Assembly: GCA_910579845.1 (NCBI GenBank)
Contig: CAJTWL010000001.1
Location: 62,001-126,000, forward strand
DNA from: an uncultured Muribaculaceae bacterium
GTDB lineage: Bacteria > Bacteroidota > Bacteroidia > Bacteroidales > Muribaculaceae
Direction: 5' to 3'
DNA length: 64,000 nucleotides
A program made the translations under genes and the position numbers. Below the pieces are notes generated by a model, which was not told the DNA's origin, searched no databases, and worked only from the letters and a program-made list of their open reading frames with translations. Below are positions 8,635 through 18,900 of the stretch, in pieces (positions within the stretch are counted from its first letter, which is position 1; the number at the start of each line of letters is the position of its first letter).

Positions 8635-9420
8635 ATGCAATCGGAAGAGAAAAATATAGAGATTGACGGACTTACCATCAATTATGAAGTAAGTGGTCCG
8701 GATAACCAGGATACACCCAACGTGCTGTTGATGCATGGATGGGGATGCGATCACACAACTGTGAGCAGCATCGCAAACGCTCTTAACCAAAAACTTCGTG
8801 TCTACAATGTAGACCTTCCAGGACATGGAAAATCTTCCGAACCTCCGACACCATGGGGAGTAGAAGATTTCACATCTCTAATGGAAAAATTTGTAGAAAC
8901 GGTCGGCATCAAGAACCCTATTCCGGTGGGACACTCATTCGGTGGAAGAATCTCAATTCTTATGTCCTCCCGTAATCCCATATCAAAAATGGTTCTTGTA
9001 GATGCCGCCGGCATCAAGCCTAAACGAAATATCAAATATTACGTTAAAGTCTACAGTTTCAAAACGGCAAAAAAGATATTGCCACTTTTACTTGGCAGAA
9101 AATACGGAGGAAAATTAATTCAGGTATGGCGTGGAAAGGCAGGATCAGCTGATTACAGGAATTCAAGTCCCATAATGCGTGCTGTAATGAGTCGATGTGT
9201 GAATGAAGACCTCAAAAGCGCAATGCCATCAATAAAGGCTTCCACACTTCTTATATGGGGAGAGAATGACACTGCCACGCCACTGTCAGATGCAAAAACT
9301 ATGGAAAAGCTTATTCCTGATGCAGGACTTGTAAGCTGGCAGGGATGCGGGCACTATTCGTTTCTTGATAATCCGATCGCATTCCGCTCCGTAATAAGAA
9401 ACTTCCTTTTTAGTGAGTAA
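8635..9420 (+). CDS. Alpha/beta-fold hydrolase
   Basis: A 261-residue cytoplasmic alpha/beta hydrolase. The oxyanion region is LLMHGWGCDH (about 31-40), the nucleophile elbow GHSFGG places Ser101, the acid is probably in WGENDTATP and the histidine in GCGHYSF near the C-terminus. The substrate is unknown. It is 20 bases upstream of a membrane-anchored MurF-like ligase, so a role connected with cell-envelope peptide or amide chemistry is possible but is inference from context only. Confidence 0.85.
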   Translation: MQSEEKNIEIDGLTINYEVSGPDNQDTPNVLLMHGWGCDHTTVSSIANALNQKLRVYNVDLPGHGKSSEPPTPWGVEDFTSLMEKFVETVGIKNPIPVGHSFGGRISILMSSRNPISKMVLVDAAGIKPKRNIKYYVKVYSFKTAKKILPLLLGRKYGGKLIQVWRGKAGSADYRNSSPIMRAVMSRCVNEDLKSAMPSIKASTLLIWGENDTATPLSDAKTMEKLIPDAGLVSWQGCGHYSFLDNPIAFRSVIRNFLFSE

Positions 9421-9440
9421 AATTCTAAATAAGTAACAAA

Positions 9441-11039
9441 ATGAATGCTTTAATCATCGCTATATATGTAATCACGGGATTATACATGATTCTGAATTTC
9501 AAATATGACATTCAGATGTTCCAGCAAAACTCATACAGGATTTCCCGCTATTGGAAGTGGTTGCGCTATAATTATGCCACAACTTCACGTATCATCGATT
9601 TGGCGCTTATTTTCATCCTTATATCAACATTGCTTCATCCTTTAGCCTCTGCATTGATTACAGCTGTAGTGTGCATCGTCAAATCGGTTTTGGCATTCAG
9701 AAAAAAATATAAAAAACCTCTCGTATTCACCGCACGTGTGAAACGACTGTATACAACTACAGGTCTGTTGGCGGTCGCCGCATATCTACCCGCCATAATA
9801 TGCATTACTCCGTCATCAATCTATTGGGGCTCATATTACGGTATGTCGTTATCGCTTAGCGTTGCTTTGCTGATAGCTGCCATATCGTGGTGCTTTGTTA
9901 TTTTGGCAGACACCATACTCATGCCTGTAGAAAAAGCTATCTGCAGCCATTATATAAACGATGCCAAACGAATACTCGCCTCTATGCCGGATATGAAAGT
10001 CATAGGAATCACTGGTTCATATGGCAAGACAAGCACCAAACACTATCTTCACCGAATTCTGTCCGAGAAATACGATGTGCTGATGACCCCCGGATCATTC
10101 AACACACCGATGGGTGTTGTCAGGACAGTCAGAGAATATTTGAAGCCATATAATGAAATATTCATTTGCGAGATGGGTGCAAAACAGATTGGCGATATCA
10201 AGGAGATATGTGACATCGTGCATCCGACGATAGGTGTCATTACCTCCGTCGGACCTATGCATCTTGAATCATTCAAGACAATCGAGAATGTGCAGAAAAC
10301 AAAATTTGAACTTGCAGACTCTCTTCCTTCTGATGGATTGGCAGTTGTGAACAACGATTTTGAATATTGCGCAAACCGGGATATCAACAACTGCAGATCT
10401 GCACGCTATGCTGTAACAGATCCCAAAGGCGCCATTTTCAGGGCAACGAACGTTAAATATACACCTGACGGCACATCTTTTACTGTAGAAGGACCGGAAA
10501 ACTTCTCTATGAATGTGCATACCAGGCTTCTTGGAGAATGCAACGTGTCTGACCTTCTAGCGGCAATCTGTGTGGCACTTTATCTTGATGTGGAACCATC
10601 TACAATCAAATATGCCATAGAGTCTATCGAACAGGTCGAACACCGCTTGTCAATGAAGAAAACTCCGGGGGGCGTAACGATAATAGATGATGCTTTCAAC
10701 TCCAATCCATCCGGATCAAAAATGGCCGTTGATGTGCTCAGCCAATTCACCGGAGGCAAAAGAATAATAGTTACTCCCGGAATGATTGAATTGGGAGAGA
10801 GACAATATGAACTTAATAAGGTCTTAGGAGAGAATATCGGGAAAAATGTCGATGTTGCCATTATTGTCGGAGAATACAACCGTAAGGCATTGTCAGAGGG
10901 TATCACAGACACAGAATTCAAAGAGGATAACCTATACATTGTCAATTCCTTCATAGAAGCACAACAGGTTCTCTCAAAAATACTTCGATCAGGAGATACA
11001 GTCCTATATGAGAACGACCTTCCCGATACATTCAAATAA
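9441..11039 (+). CDS. Membrane-anchored Mur ligase (MurF-like) protein
   Basis: A 532-residue Mur-ligase family protein. The ATP loop GSYGKTS (192-198), EMGAKQIGDI, the HRL turn in VEHRLS and DDAFNSNPSG are those of MurF, which adds D-Ala-D-Ala to UDP-MurNAc-tripeptide. However, the usual N-terminal UDP-MurNAc-binding domain is not seen. It is replaced by about 185 residues with four hydrophobic segments (about 1-18, 51-82, 106-123 and 135-158). The ligase core is thus tethered to the membrane, which suggests a lipid-linked or membrane-proximal substrate. It lies 20 bases behind the alpha/beta hydrolase. It is unlikely to be the housekeeping MurF; the true substrate is unknown. Confidence 0.82.
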   Translation: MNALIIAIYVITGLYMILNFKYDIQMFQQNSYRISRYWKWLRYNYATTSRIIDLALIFILISTLLHPLASALITAVVCIVKSVLAFRKKYKKPLVFTARVKRLYTTTGLLAVAAYLPAIICITPSSIYWGSYYGMSLSLSVALLIAAISWCFVILADTILMPVEKAICSHYINDAKRILASMPDMKVIGITGSYGKTSTKHYLHRILSEKYDVLMTPGSFNTPMGVVRTVREYLKPYNEIFICEMGAKQIGDIKEICDIVHPTIGVITSVGPMHLESFKTIENVQKTKFELADSLPSDGLAVVNNDFEYCANRDINNCRSARYAVTDPKGAIFRATNVKYTPDGTSFTVEGPENFSMNVHTRLLGECNVSDLLAAICVALYLDVEPSTIKYAIESIEQVEHRLSMKKTPGGVTIIDDAFNSNPSGSKMAVDVLSQFTGGKRIIVTPGMIELGERQYELNKVLGENIGKNVDVAIIVGEYNRKALSEGITDTEFKEDNLYIVNSFIEAQQVLSKILRSGDTVLYENDLPDTFK

Positions 11040-11111
11040 TGCCATCCTGCTCCTTATTGGAATCTTTGAATCTTTGATTTACATAAAACTGCATAACCTG
11101 TTATGCTCAGA

Positions 11112-11143
11112 TTTGGCAATCTCAAAAATAATACTTAGATTTG
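11112..11143 (+). promoter_or_regulatory. Promoter of tRNA-Ala
   Basis: TTTG at 11112-11115, a 20-base spacer, and TAGATTTG at 11136-11143 match the Bacteroides -33/-7 consensus well. The tRNA begins 15 bases after the -7 element, leaving a short leader. Confidence 0.65.
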
Positions 11144-11158
11144 CATCAAAATAATATC

Positions 11159-11232
11159 GGGGCATTAGCTCATCTGGCTAGAGCGTTTGACTGGCAGTCA
11201 AGAGGTGACGAGTTCGAGTCTCGTATGCTCCA
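11159..11232 (+). tRNA. tRNA-Ala (anticodon GGC)
   Basis: A full cloverleaf of 74 bases: acceptor GGGGCAT/ATGCTCC, D stem GCTC/GAGC, anticodon arm TTTGA-CTGGCAG-TCAAG, T arm ACGAG-TTCGAGT-CTCGT and discriminator A. The loop puts GGC at the anticodon. The acceptor contains the G3-U70 wobble pair, the main alanine identity element, which independently supports the assignment. CCA is not encoded (CACA follows). Confidence 0.95.
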
Positions 11233-11240
11233 CAAATTAT

Positions 11241-11272
11241 AAAACACTTGTAATCATGATTACAAGTGTTTT
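11241..11272 (+). terminator. Terminator after tRNA-Ala
   Basis: A perfect 32-base palindrome (AAAACACTTGTAATC, then its complement) starts 9 bases after the tRNA and runs into TTTTATTTATTA. It probably ends the tRNA transcript, and could also serve the convergent transporter gene. Confidence 0.75.
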
Positions 11273-11299
11273 ATTTATTATATGTTTCATCGTGTATAA

Positions 11300-12961
11300 C
11301 TACAAAAAGCAAAGAACGAGAATCTGAGAGATTATAACACGGGAGAACATCGCTACGGGATAAACGGTAGCGTAGCTTACCGAAGGAGCGTCACCCTCAA
11401 TTAAATCGTCGGCATAGGTCAAAGCCATAGGGTTTGCCATCGCACCACAAAGTATACCGCAAGTCGACCCAAAATCGAGCCGGGAAATACGCATAGCCAA
11501 CCACCCTATTATCAACACCGGCAGAACAGTTATTATAAATCCAAGACCTATCCATAATAGACCGTCGCCATTCATAATGGTGTCTATAAAGTGTTTTCCG
11601 GAATCCAGACCGAGACATGCAAGGAACAAAGACAGACCTATTCCACGAAGCATAAGGTTTGCACTTCTCGTGGTGTATGTGACAATTCTAAATCGCGGGC
11701 CGAAACGTCCGATGAGTATTCCCATAATTATAGGACCTCCTGCAAGTCCCAATTTAACAGGCACACTGATACCGGGAACAAAGACCGGTATTGAACCTAA
11801 AAGAAGTCCCAGCACAAGACCAATGAAAATGGCCGCGAGATTCGGATCTTTCAGTTTCAGAATTCTATTGCCTACTATATGTTCTACTTCCCTTATCTGA
11901 CTTTCCTTACCGACAACTGTAAGTCTATCACCCAACTGTAGAACCAATCCGGGTTTTGCAAGCAGATTCACACCACTACGCAATACTCTCGTTATGTTTA
12001 TGCCATACGAATTACGTAGCCTCAGACTACCTAACTTCTTCCCGTTAAGCTCAGGCTTGCTTATTATCAGATGACGCGAAACAAGATTACTGTCAATTTT
12101 ATTCCAATCGACTTCACCTGTATTCCAGTCGCGACTCTCTAATTTTCCAAACAAAACTTCAAGAGAATGCAGGTCATTATCCTCTGTAATTGCCATTAAG
12201 CGGTCATCGGTCTCGATTGTGGTCTCGGAACCTGGAATAAATACCTGACCGTTTCTCCATAATCTGCTCACAACAAATTTTGCTTCGGTAAGCATTGCGA
12301 TATCGCGGATTGTCTTGCCATACACAGCGGGATTCTTTATCTGGAACGTTGCAATGAAAGTAGAATCCTCCTCATCGATATTCAGGTTTACCATATCTGC
12401 CGGACGCACAATTGTCTTACGCATAAGAATTATTGCAAGAATCACTCCTACAACTCCAAGAGGATAGGTCACGGCGCAACTCAAAGCGGCTCCACTGGAA
12501 GATATTCCGAGTTGCTTCAGAGCCTGCTGTGCAGCACCGAGCGCCGGCGTATTTGTTGTTGCGCCGGAAATTATACCAACCATATCAGCCATCGACACAT
12601 TAAATAGGAAACCGAGCAGAATTGCTGTGCCAGTTCCCATAATAATCGCCGCAAGTCCCCATAGATTATAGACAACTCCCCCTCTTTTGAATGAGTTGAA
12701 GAAACCCGGACCTACTTTCAAGCCAAGTTCATATATGAATAAAGCCAACCCAAAGCTCTCTGCAAATACAAGCATATCCGGATCTATTGAGAATCCGAGA
12801 TAACCTGCGAATATTCCTGCGAAGAAAACCCAAGTGACACCAAGAGATACTCCCCAGAAATGCAGTTTACCCATAGCCAGTCCAAAAGCTATGATCACAG
12901 AAATTATTATCAAAGCCTGAATGGCGGAATGATCAAAAAGTATACTTTGAATCCAATGCAT
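11300..12961 (-). CDS. AspT/YidE-type putative transporter with two TrkA-C domains
   Basis: A 553-residue inner-membrane protein of the aspartate:alanine exchanger-like family. It shows hydrophobic helices in both halves (about residues 15-180 and 375-553) flanking two soluble RCK/TrkA-C domains (about 205-275 and 290-365; the second has the GDRLTVVGKESQI strand). The conserved GATTNTPAL and GLFLAC-like intramembrane motifs are present (SGATTNTPALGAAQQ). The transported substrate cannot be told from sequence. It begins two bases after the sprA stop, so it is the third gene of ruvA-sprA-transporter. Confidence 0.88.
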   Translation of the reverse strand: MHWIQSILFDHSAIQALIIISVIIAFGLAMGKLHFWGVSLGVTWVFFAGIFAGYLGFSIDPDMLVFAESFGLALFIYELGLKVGPGFFNSFKRGGVVYNLWGLAAIIMGTGTAILLGFLFNVSMADMVGIISGATTNTPALGAAQQALKQLGISSSGAALSCAVTYPLGVVGVILAIILMRKTIVRPADMVNLNIDEEDSTFIATFQIKNPAVYGKTIRDIAMLTEAKFVVSRLWRNGQVFIPGSETTIETDDRLMAITEDNDLHSLEVLFGKLESRDWNTGEVDWNKIDSNLVSRHLIISKPELNGKKLGSLRLRNSYGINITRVLRSGVNLLAKPGLVLQLGDRLTVVGKESQIREVEHIVGNRILKLKDPNLAAIFIGLVLGLLLGSIPVFVPGISVPVKLGLAGGPIIMGILIGRFGPRFRIVTYTTRSANLMLRGIGLSLFLACLGLDSGKHFIDTIMNGDGLLWIGLGFIITVLPVLIIGWLAMRISRLDFGSTCGILCGAMANPMALTYADDLIEGDAPSVSYATVYPVAMFSRVIISQILVLCFL

Positions 12962-12963
12962 AA

Positions 12964-15900
12964 TTATCTTGCCAATGATACATTAACCGCTATACCATAA
13001 TTTGAGTTTGTAGTCGGATATGCGGAGTTGGACACAAGAGGTGTATTCACCTGATGGTCAAAAAATGCAGAAAGAGTGATGCGCCGGCTCAATACATAAC
13101 TTGCCATAAAATTGACAGAGAACGTACGCGATCCTGTTGTAGCCTGTGTATATGCAGTCTCAATTCTTCTTATCAAAGACTGGTTGTTTGCAAGAGCTAT
13201 GTCAAGATTCATCGAAAGGTCATTGGACACTCCGCCCTGCTTGCTTCCCAGCTTTAGAATTGTATTGAAATTAGCTATCTTATATCCGGCACCGATAGAC
13301 AACTGTTTACTCGTAGTCTCTACCACCTGACCAGCTGAAGTATTCAAATTCAACGTTCTTGCATCGCGATATTCAGCATTGAATGTCAGATCATTAAAAA
13401 GAGTCAGCTTTGCCCCGATAAGCGGTGCGAATTTCTCTGTTATAGCCACAGAGGTTATATTATATGGCGAGGATGGCATTGGTCTACCCGTCTGTTCATT
13501 AAAGACGAAACCCAAATCATCTCCGATTCCGACCCAATTCATATAACTCGAATAGGAACCAACCGCGTATGTGCACTGATATGCATGAGTCAATGTAAAA
13601 GCCTTGAACCATCTTGACATATTACCCAGTCTGATCAGCCCGTCGTATGTCACCTTCCAGTTAGGTCGCATGGAGCTTAACCCTCCAAAGTGCTTAAGCG
13701 ATATCTTATCCGCACTTGTACCGCTGTACGCGGCAAGGAAAGCAGGAATGAGCACATCGGGACTTGTAGCTGACAGACCCTCTTCTGTCACCTGATAAGG
13801 AGCTCCTGCAAGATGCGAATCTTCAAAAAAGCCTGTCGTTGGATAATTGGTACCTACATACTGCCCCTCTACTCTGCGGGCAATAACCGGAATATTTGTC
13901 AGGAACCGGTTGAATGCATCAGACTCATAATTGTTTTCCGCCTTACTCGTCCTTAGCGATGTCGCCAAAGCCATATGAGTACGCAGATATGATCCGGAAT
14001 ATGAAGTAGGACGATCCTTGTACATAAACTGTATCTGATCTATTCTGCTGTCAGTAAGGTTGGAAGTAAGAACTATCTTGAGACCCTTTACTGGTTCGAG
14101 TGTCAATTCAAAGTTAAAATCATTACTCTTGGTATAAAGAGCCGGAGATACCTGATCTGAATCGGTGATAAGCCAACCATTGTCAAGTGCTTTGTCTATA
14201 TAATCCTTATCATAGAACCCGAATGCGAAGTCAAGCCCCGGAGACATCGGACCATAAGACAAAGATTGTCCGAAAACATTTCCGACATTAGGATTGAATA
14301 GCGGCAGGTTCATCGAATGACCGCTTCTCCATCTGAAAGATGCGGAACGGGGCATCATCAAGAAACGAACCACATGATCTGCAAGTTCTTTCCCGAAATT
14401 CACCTTCTTTATATTATCCTCACGTATGGTTATCTTATACGATTTGGTGCCTCTATCAAGAATCTCAATCGTATTCTCGTCAATTATCTTGAAATTCAAT
14501 TTTTGAGGCTTTCCGTCAGATACAGCAGAGAATTTAATTTTTTTTATTTTCAGATTATGTTTAACACGCGTAGTTGTATCGGCAGAAAGTGTGAAAGCAC
14601 GTTCGAACTTTTTAGGTCTATCAACAGGCTGCATCGATCCCCTGTTTGCGGTACGTGCCATTGCCGAAGTCGAAAAGCGCTTGTTTACTTTCTGAAGATA
14701 TTTCACTTTGTTGAAAAGAGTCTCGAAGTTCAAACGTGCATCAGCGTTCCAGGTAGTCTGATTCTGTATTGAATTACCAAGATACACATCCTCGACCGTA
14801 GCTCCTTTGTCCCACCTGTAGGTAGAGTTATAGGTCAAGGATCCCGTCAGATAGTCAAGTGCAGAAATTCTGTTGAAGGGCGCACGGTAAGTTCCGGAGA
14901 AGGTCTGATTATAATTCCAGGGAGTTCCGAGATGACGGAGAGAGGACATAACCGTGTCGCGCCACTGTTCATACTCTGTAGGATACAGTTTCTTGTTAAC
15001 CGCACCCAAAGTTTCCTCAATACGGGCAACCGTATTGCTTGAGAAAGACAGGCTTAATGATTTTATCAGATTCCATGTCAGACTCAGTTGGCGATCCCAT
15101 GTGAAATTTTTGCTGACCTGCACAGGCAACTGAAAATCGACATCCACCTCACTCCGTGTCTGCTGTTCATAATAATAGCGATTCATTCCGGTGTAGAATG
15201 TAAGATTATTGAACAGCCAATTTATCTCCCAATCTCTGAAATATTTCGCCGTCTTACTTTTACCTTTTATCCATTTGAAAGGTTTAAGACCCTTTATAAC
15301 CGGAGAATATGAATACTGGAAACTGCCACGATAATCATTGGTATTCTCATATTGGGTGGTAGGATCGATATTCTTTTGCTTATTATACGAGAATGAAATC
15401 TGGAAATTTGCAGGATCCCATGGCATAGGCGTTTTACTCTGAACATTGAAACGCAAATTGGAGATAGAAAAACTCTCTACTGTTTTCTTTGTCAAAGCAT
15501 AGTTCTTTATTGAATCTTTCTCCTGCTGGGTAGAAGACGCATCTATAGCCTCCTTCAGGAGAATATCCTGATCAAGCGGATTATACTTAGGTGTTATATT
15601 TTCCTGAGACTTCGAAAAATAGATAGGTGCTGACAATTTTGCCTTTTCCGGCAGAAAACGTCCGAGATCACCCTGCACAGCAACATTATATTGTTCGTAA
15701 TCCTCCATACGGCGCGAATTCAACGGTTGATCCACTCCGCCGAATCCGGATGTCTCCTTATGTGCCGAAACATTGAGCATAGCAATATCACTGACGGAAA
15801 GATTCAGATTAGCATTTGCCGCCCAACCACCGGATTGATTGAAATCCGTTACCTTAAGTTCATTCACCCACACATTTCCATCCTTAGTACTATTAGATTT

Positions 15901-18900
15901 GTTTCGGATGCCTATGAGCATGACACGCACATCGCTAAGGCTCGGATTACCAAGCACTGATGCGGTGTTCTGCGGACTGTCGGCATCATGCTGGGAATAG
16001 AGAACGTTGTATCCGACACCCTCAAGATGATTGCTTTTGTCGCGGTTACGCGCTGTTTTCAACGTTGTGAACAGGTCGAGCGGTATGTTGAGATAGTTGG
16101 AAAGAGGCCAGACCTTCGCTCTGTCCGAACTGCTGAAATTATTATAATTGTCGGGAGACGTGAGCTCCAAAGGTATCTCATATTCATAATAATTGTTTTT
16201 GACATCAGAACCCAACCTGATAAACAGAGCCAGATCTCCATTATGCAGATTTGTAACATTATCCACAAGAGCCTCAGCATGTATCCACATCTGTAGACGT
16301 TTGTAGATACGCATATCCATTTGCGTATTTTTATAAATACCGCGAGCATCACCCGGTTGCAGCCCTTTAACAGTAATTGAGAGAGACTGTTCGTTTAATT
16401 GCGTCGCCTGTGACTGTCCTGGATCCTGAATACGATCCACGCCGGGAGGCAATACATAGTTTACAGGGGTACGACCGGAGTTCTCCTCGATATTCACGAC
16501 TGTCATATCAATCTCTCCCTCAGCCGGAGAATCATTTCTGTTATTGAGATTGAAACGGTAATCTCTCCATTCACCACGAACAAGTTCAAGCGTGGCAAAA
16601 CGGAGATGGGTTGTCTCCTTGAACCCTGTCATGAACATTCGTGCAAATCTCACTGTAGTGAAATCTTTTATATCGCCCACAACTTTATCCGGTTGATTCA
16701 AAGGAATCTTAAATTGATACCAAACCGCACGTTGACGCCCACTCGGAACAGGGACTTCCTTCTCAACCTTGTCTGTGATATAATTTTTTCCAACCTCAAG
16801 GTCCTCGGGACGTATCGATACTTTATATTGGAAATATCTCTCATATTCATTCAACGTGTTATCCTGATTTATATCCTCTACGTCAGGGACAGCACGTGCG
16901 GACTGATACTGCGGATTAGTGGACTGATCAGGAGAGAGCGAGTTGCCCTCAACACCGTTATATCTCTTGTAGCGTGTAAGAATATCCGCTTTGATTTCAT
17001 CATAATAAGGACTGCGGAAGAAGTGATAATTGTCACCTGCCGGATCATTCATTGCAGAGAAGGGATCCTCCTGCATAGTGGCTATTGTGGAAGCCGGAAG
17101 TTTATTTCTGAGCTTGTCAAGATAATCCTTGTATGAACCGAACGTATACTCTTCATCATTTTTCAGTCCGTCGAGTCCGACGTCCTGAGTCGGGCGGGCA
17201 TTAGGAGCATTCTCAAAGGCATATGAAAGAGAATTCTGACGTGAAACCTTACCCCAGTTGGTCTCCGCAATAAATGTGTTGGCTCCATCAATCGGAAGAC
17301 CGTTCTCATAACTCTTCATTCCGTCTTTAAGGATATCCTCACTTATCTCACCGAAGTTAAAATAGAGATCGCCACCTTCAAGATTCGGGTTATCCGGGTC
17401 AAGGAACGGGTCGAGCATCCAGAACTCCAAATACTCCACATTCGACGATTCGAAATTCGTATTATCCATCTTACGCATGATACCTCCCCATCGCTTTTCC
17501 GGATTCAGAAGATTACCATTCTCGTCAATATTGTCCGCATCAAGATTATACGGACCACGCTCTTTGGGATAATATGAAAGATTGAGTGTCTGCATATAGT
17601 TAGCCTCACCGTAAGAAAGATCACGATACGGGAAAATCTCATCTATCTTAACCTCTCTCACATACGGATTGGACAACATGGCAGGATCGCTTTTCATATA
17701 ACCGGGCACCATAGACGAGTTACGTTGTGTCCACAAACGGTCTATATAATACCAGGCAAGCAACGCCCTGTTCTTGCCATAATCGACATTATTGCTTAAA
17801 GATGCCTCCGGAAACAGAGCATCCTTGCCAGGTTCATAAGGTGTGGATGCCAGAAACCATGAATAGGGTGAACGGAGGTCTATACCTGTCTGTGTCGCTT
17901 CAAAATCATCTATATAACTTGAACCTCGGTTGCTTCCGCTTTTTTGTTTATGGGGCACAAGTTGTGCGAATTCGGCATTAAAATTGATGTGTGACGGAGC
18001 TGTGGCATTTACAGTCGGAATCTTGTTTACAAGATTTGTCAGCCACATAAAATCTTTGTTATAAGCCAGATTTAATCCCCACATGGTATTATTGATTACC
18101 TCATCTCCTATATTTACCTTCTCTGTCAAGGCTTTCTCGGAGAAGTGCATCAAAGTTCCGCCTATAGTAAAATCCTTGTTGAATCTATATTGCGCATCAA
18201 GACCAAGCAATGTTTTCCTTTGCATGCTGAACATCGACTGATTCTCAAGGGTCACACTGACATTCGTACCGGAATCTATTATACTCTGGTTTGTAATTGT
18301 GACGATACCCATTGAATAATCCACGGTATAGTCGCTATTCTCTGTAAGCACTACGCCACCGGCCATGACAACGACAGATCCTCGAGGCACATTCATGGCA
18401 TTAAGCCGTATCTGGGCGCCGTTAGACGCCTGGTATTCTCCTATCAAAGAATATTTGTTCTTATCGGCAAACTGCTGAGCTACTACAAGTGTCGAGTCGT
18501 AAAGTTCCTTATATACGTATTGCTCCGCTATTGCAGGATTGCCTATCATCCTCTCAAGATGCGATCCAAACGGCTCCGCTACCGGAAATATTATCTTTCC
18601 TGATGACGACTGCACCGTATAACCCTCTATGTAATCAAAGAATCCGTCAGAATTCGATTCCTGATTCGAATCGATACGGTCAAGATTCATTACCTGAAGC
18701 AATGGCTTATTTGAGATGGAACCTACGGGGAGATAGTTTATTTCAGTTCCTGTTGTGTCACTCAGGAACTTTATGTTCATCTTGAAATTCTTGCTCTGCA
18801 ACTGATATGCACCAAGAGAATATACGTTTTTCATCATAAGACGCCACATAGGTAGCTTAGGTGACACGGTTGTGCTTCGCAACATCTTAAGATAAAGGCA

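Noticed and set aside
16606..17136. Plus-strand frames inside sprA
   Set aside because: Shadows of a long, well-supported minus-strand gene; no family features.
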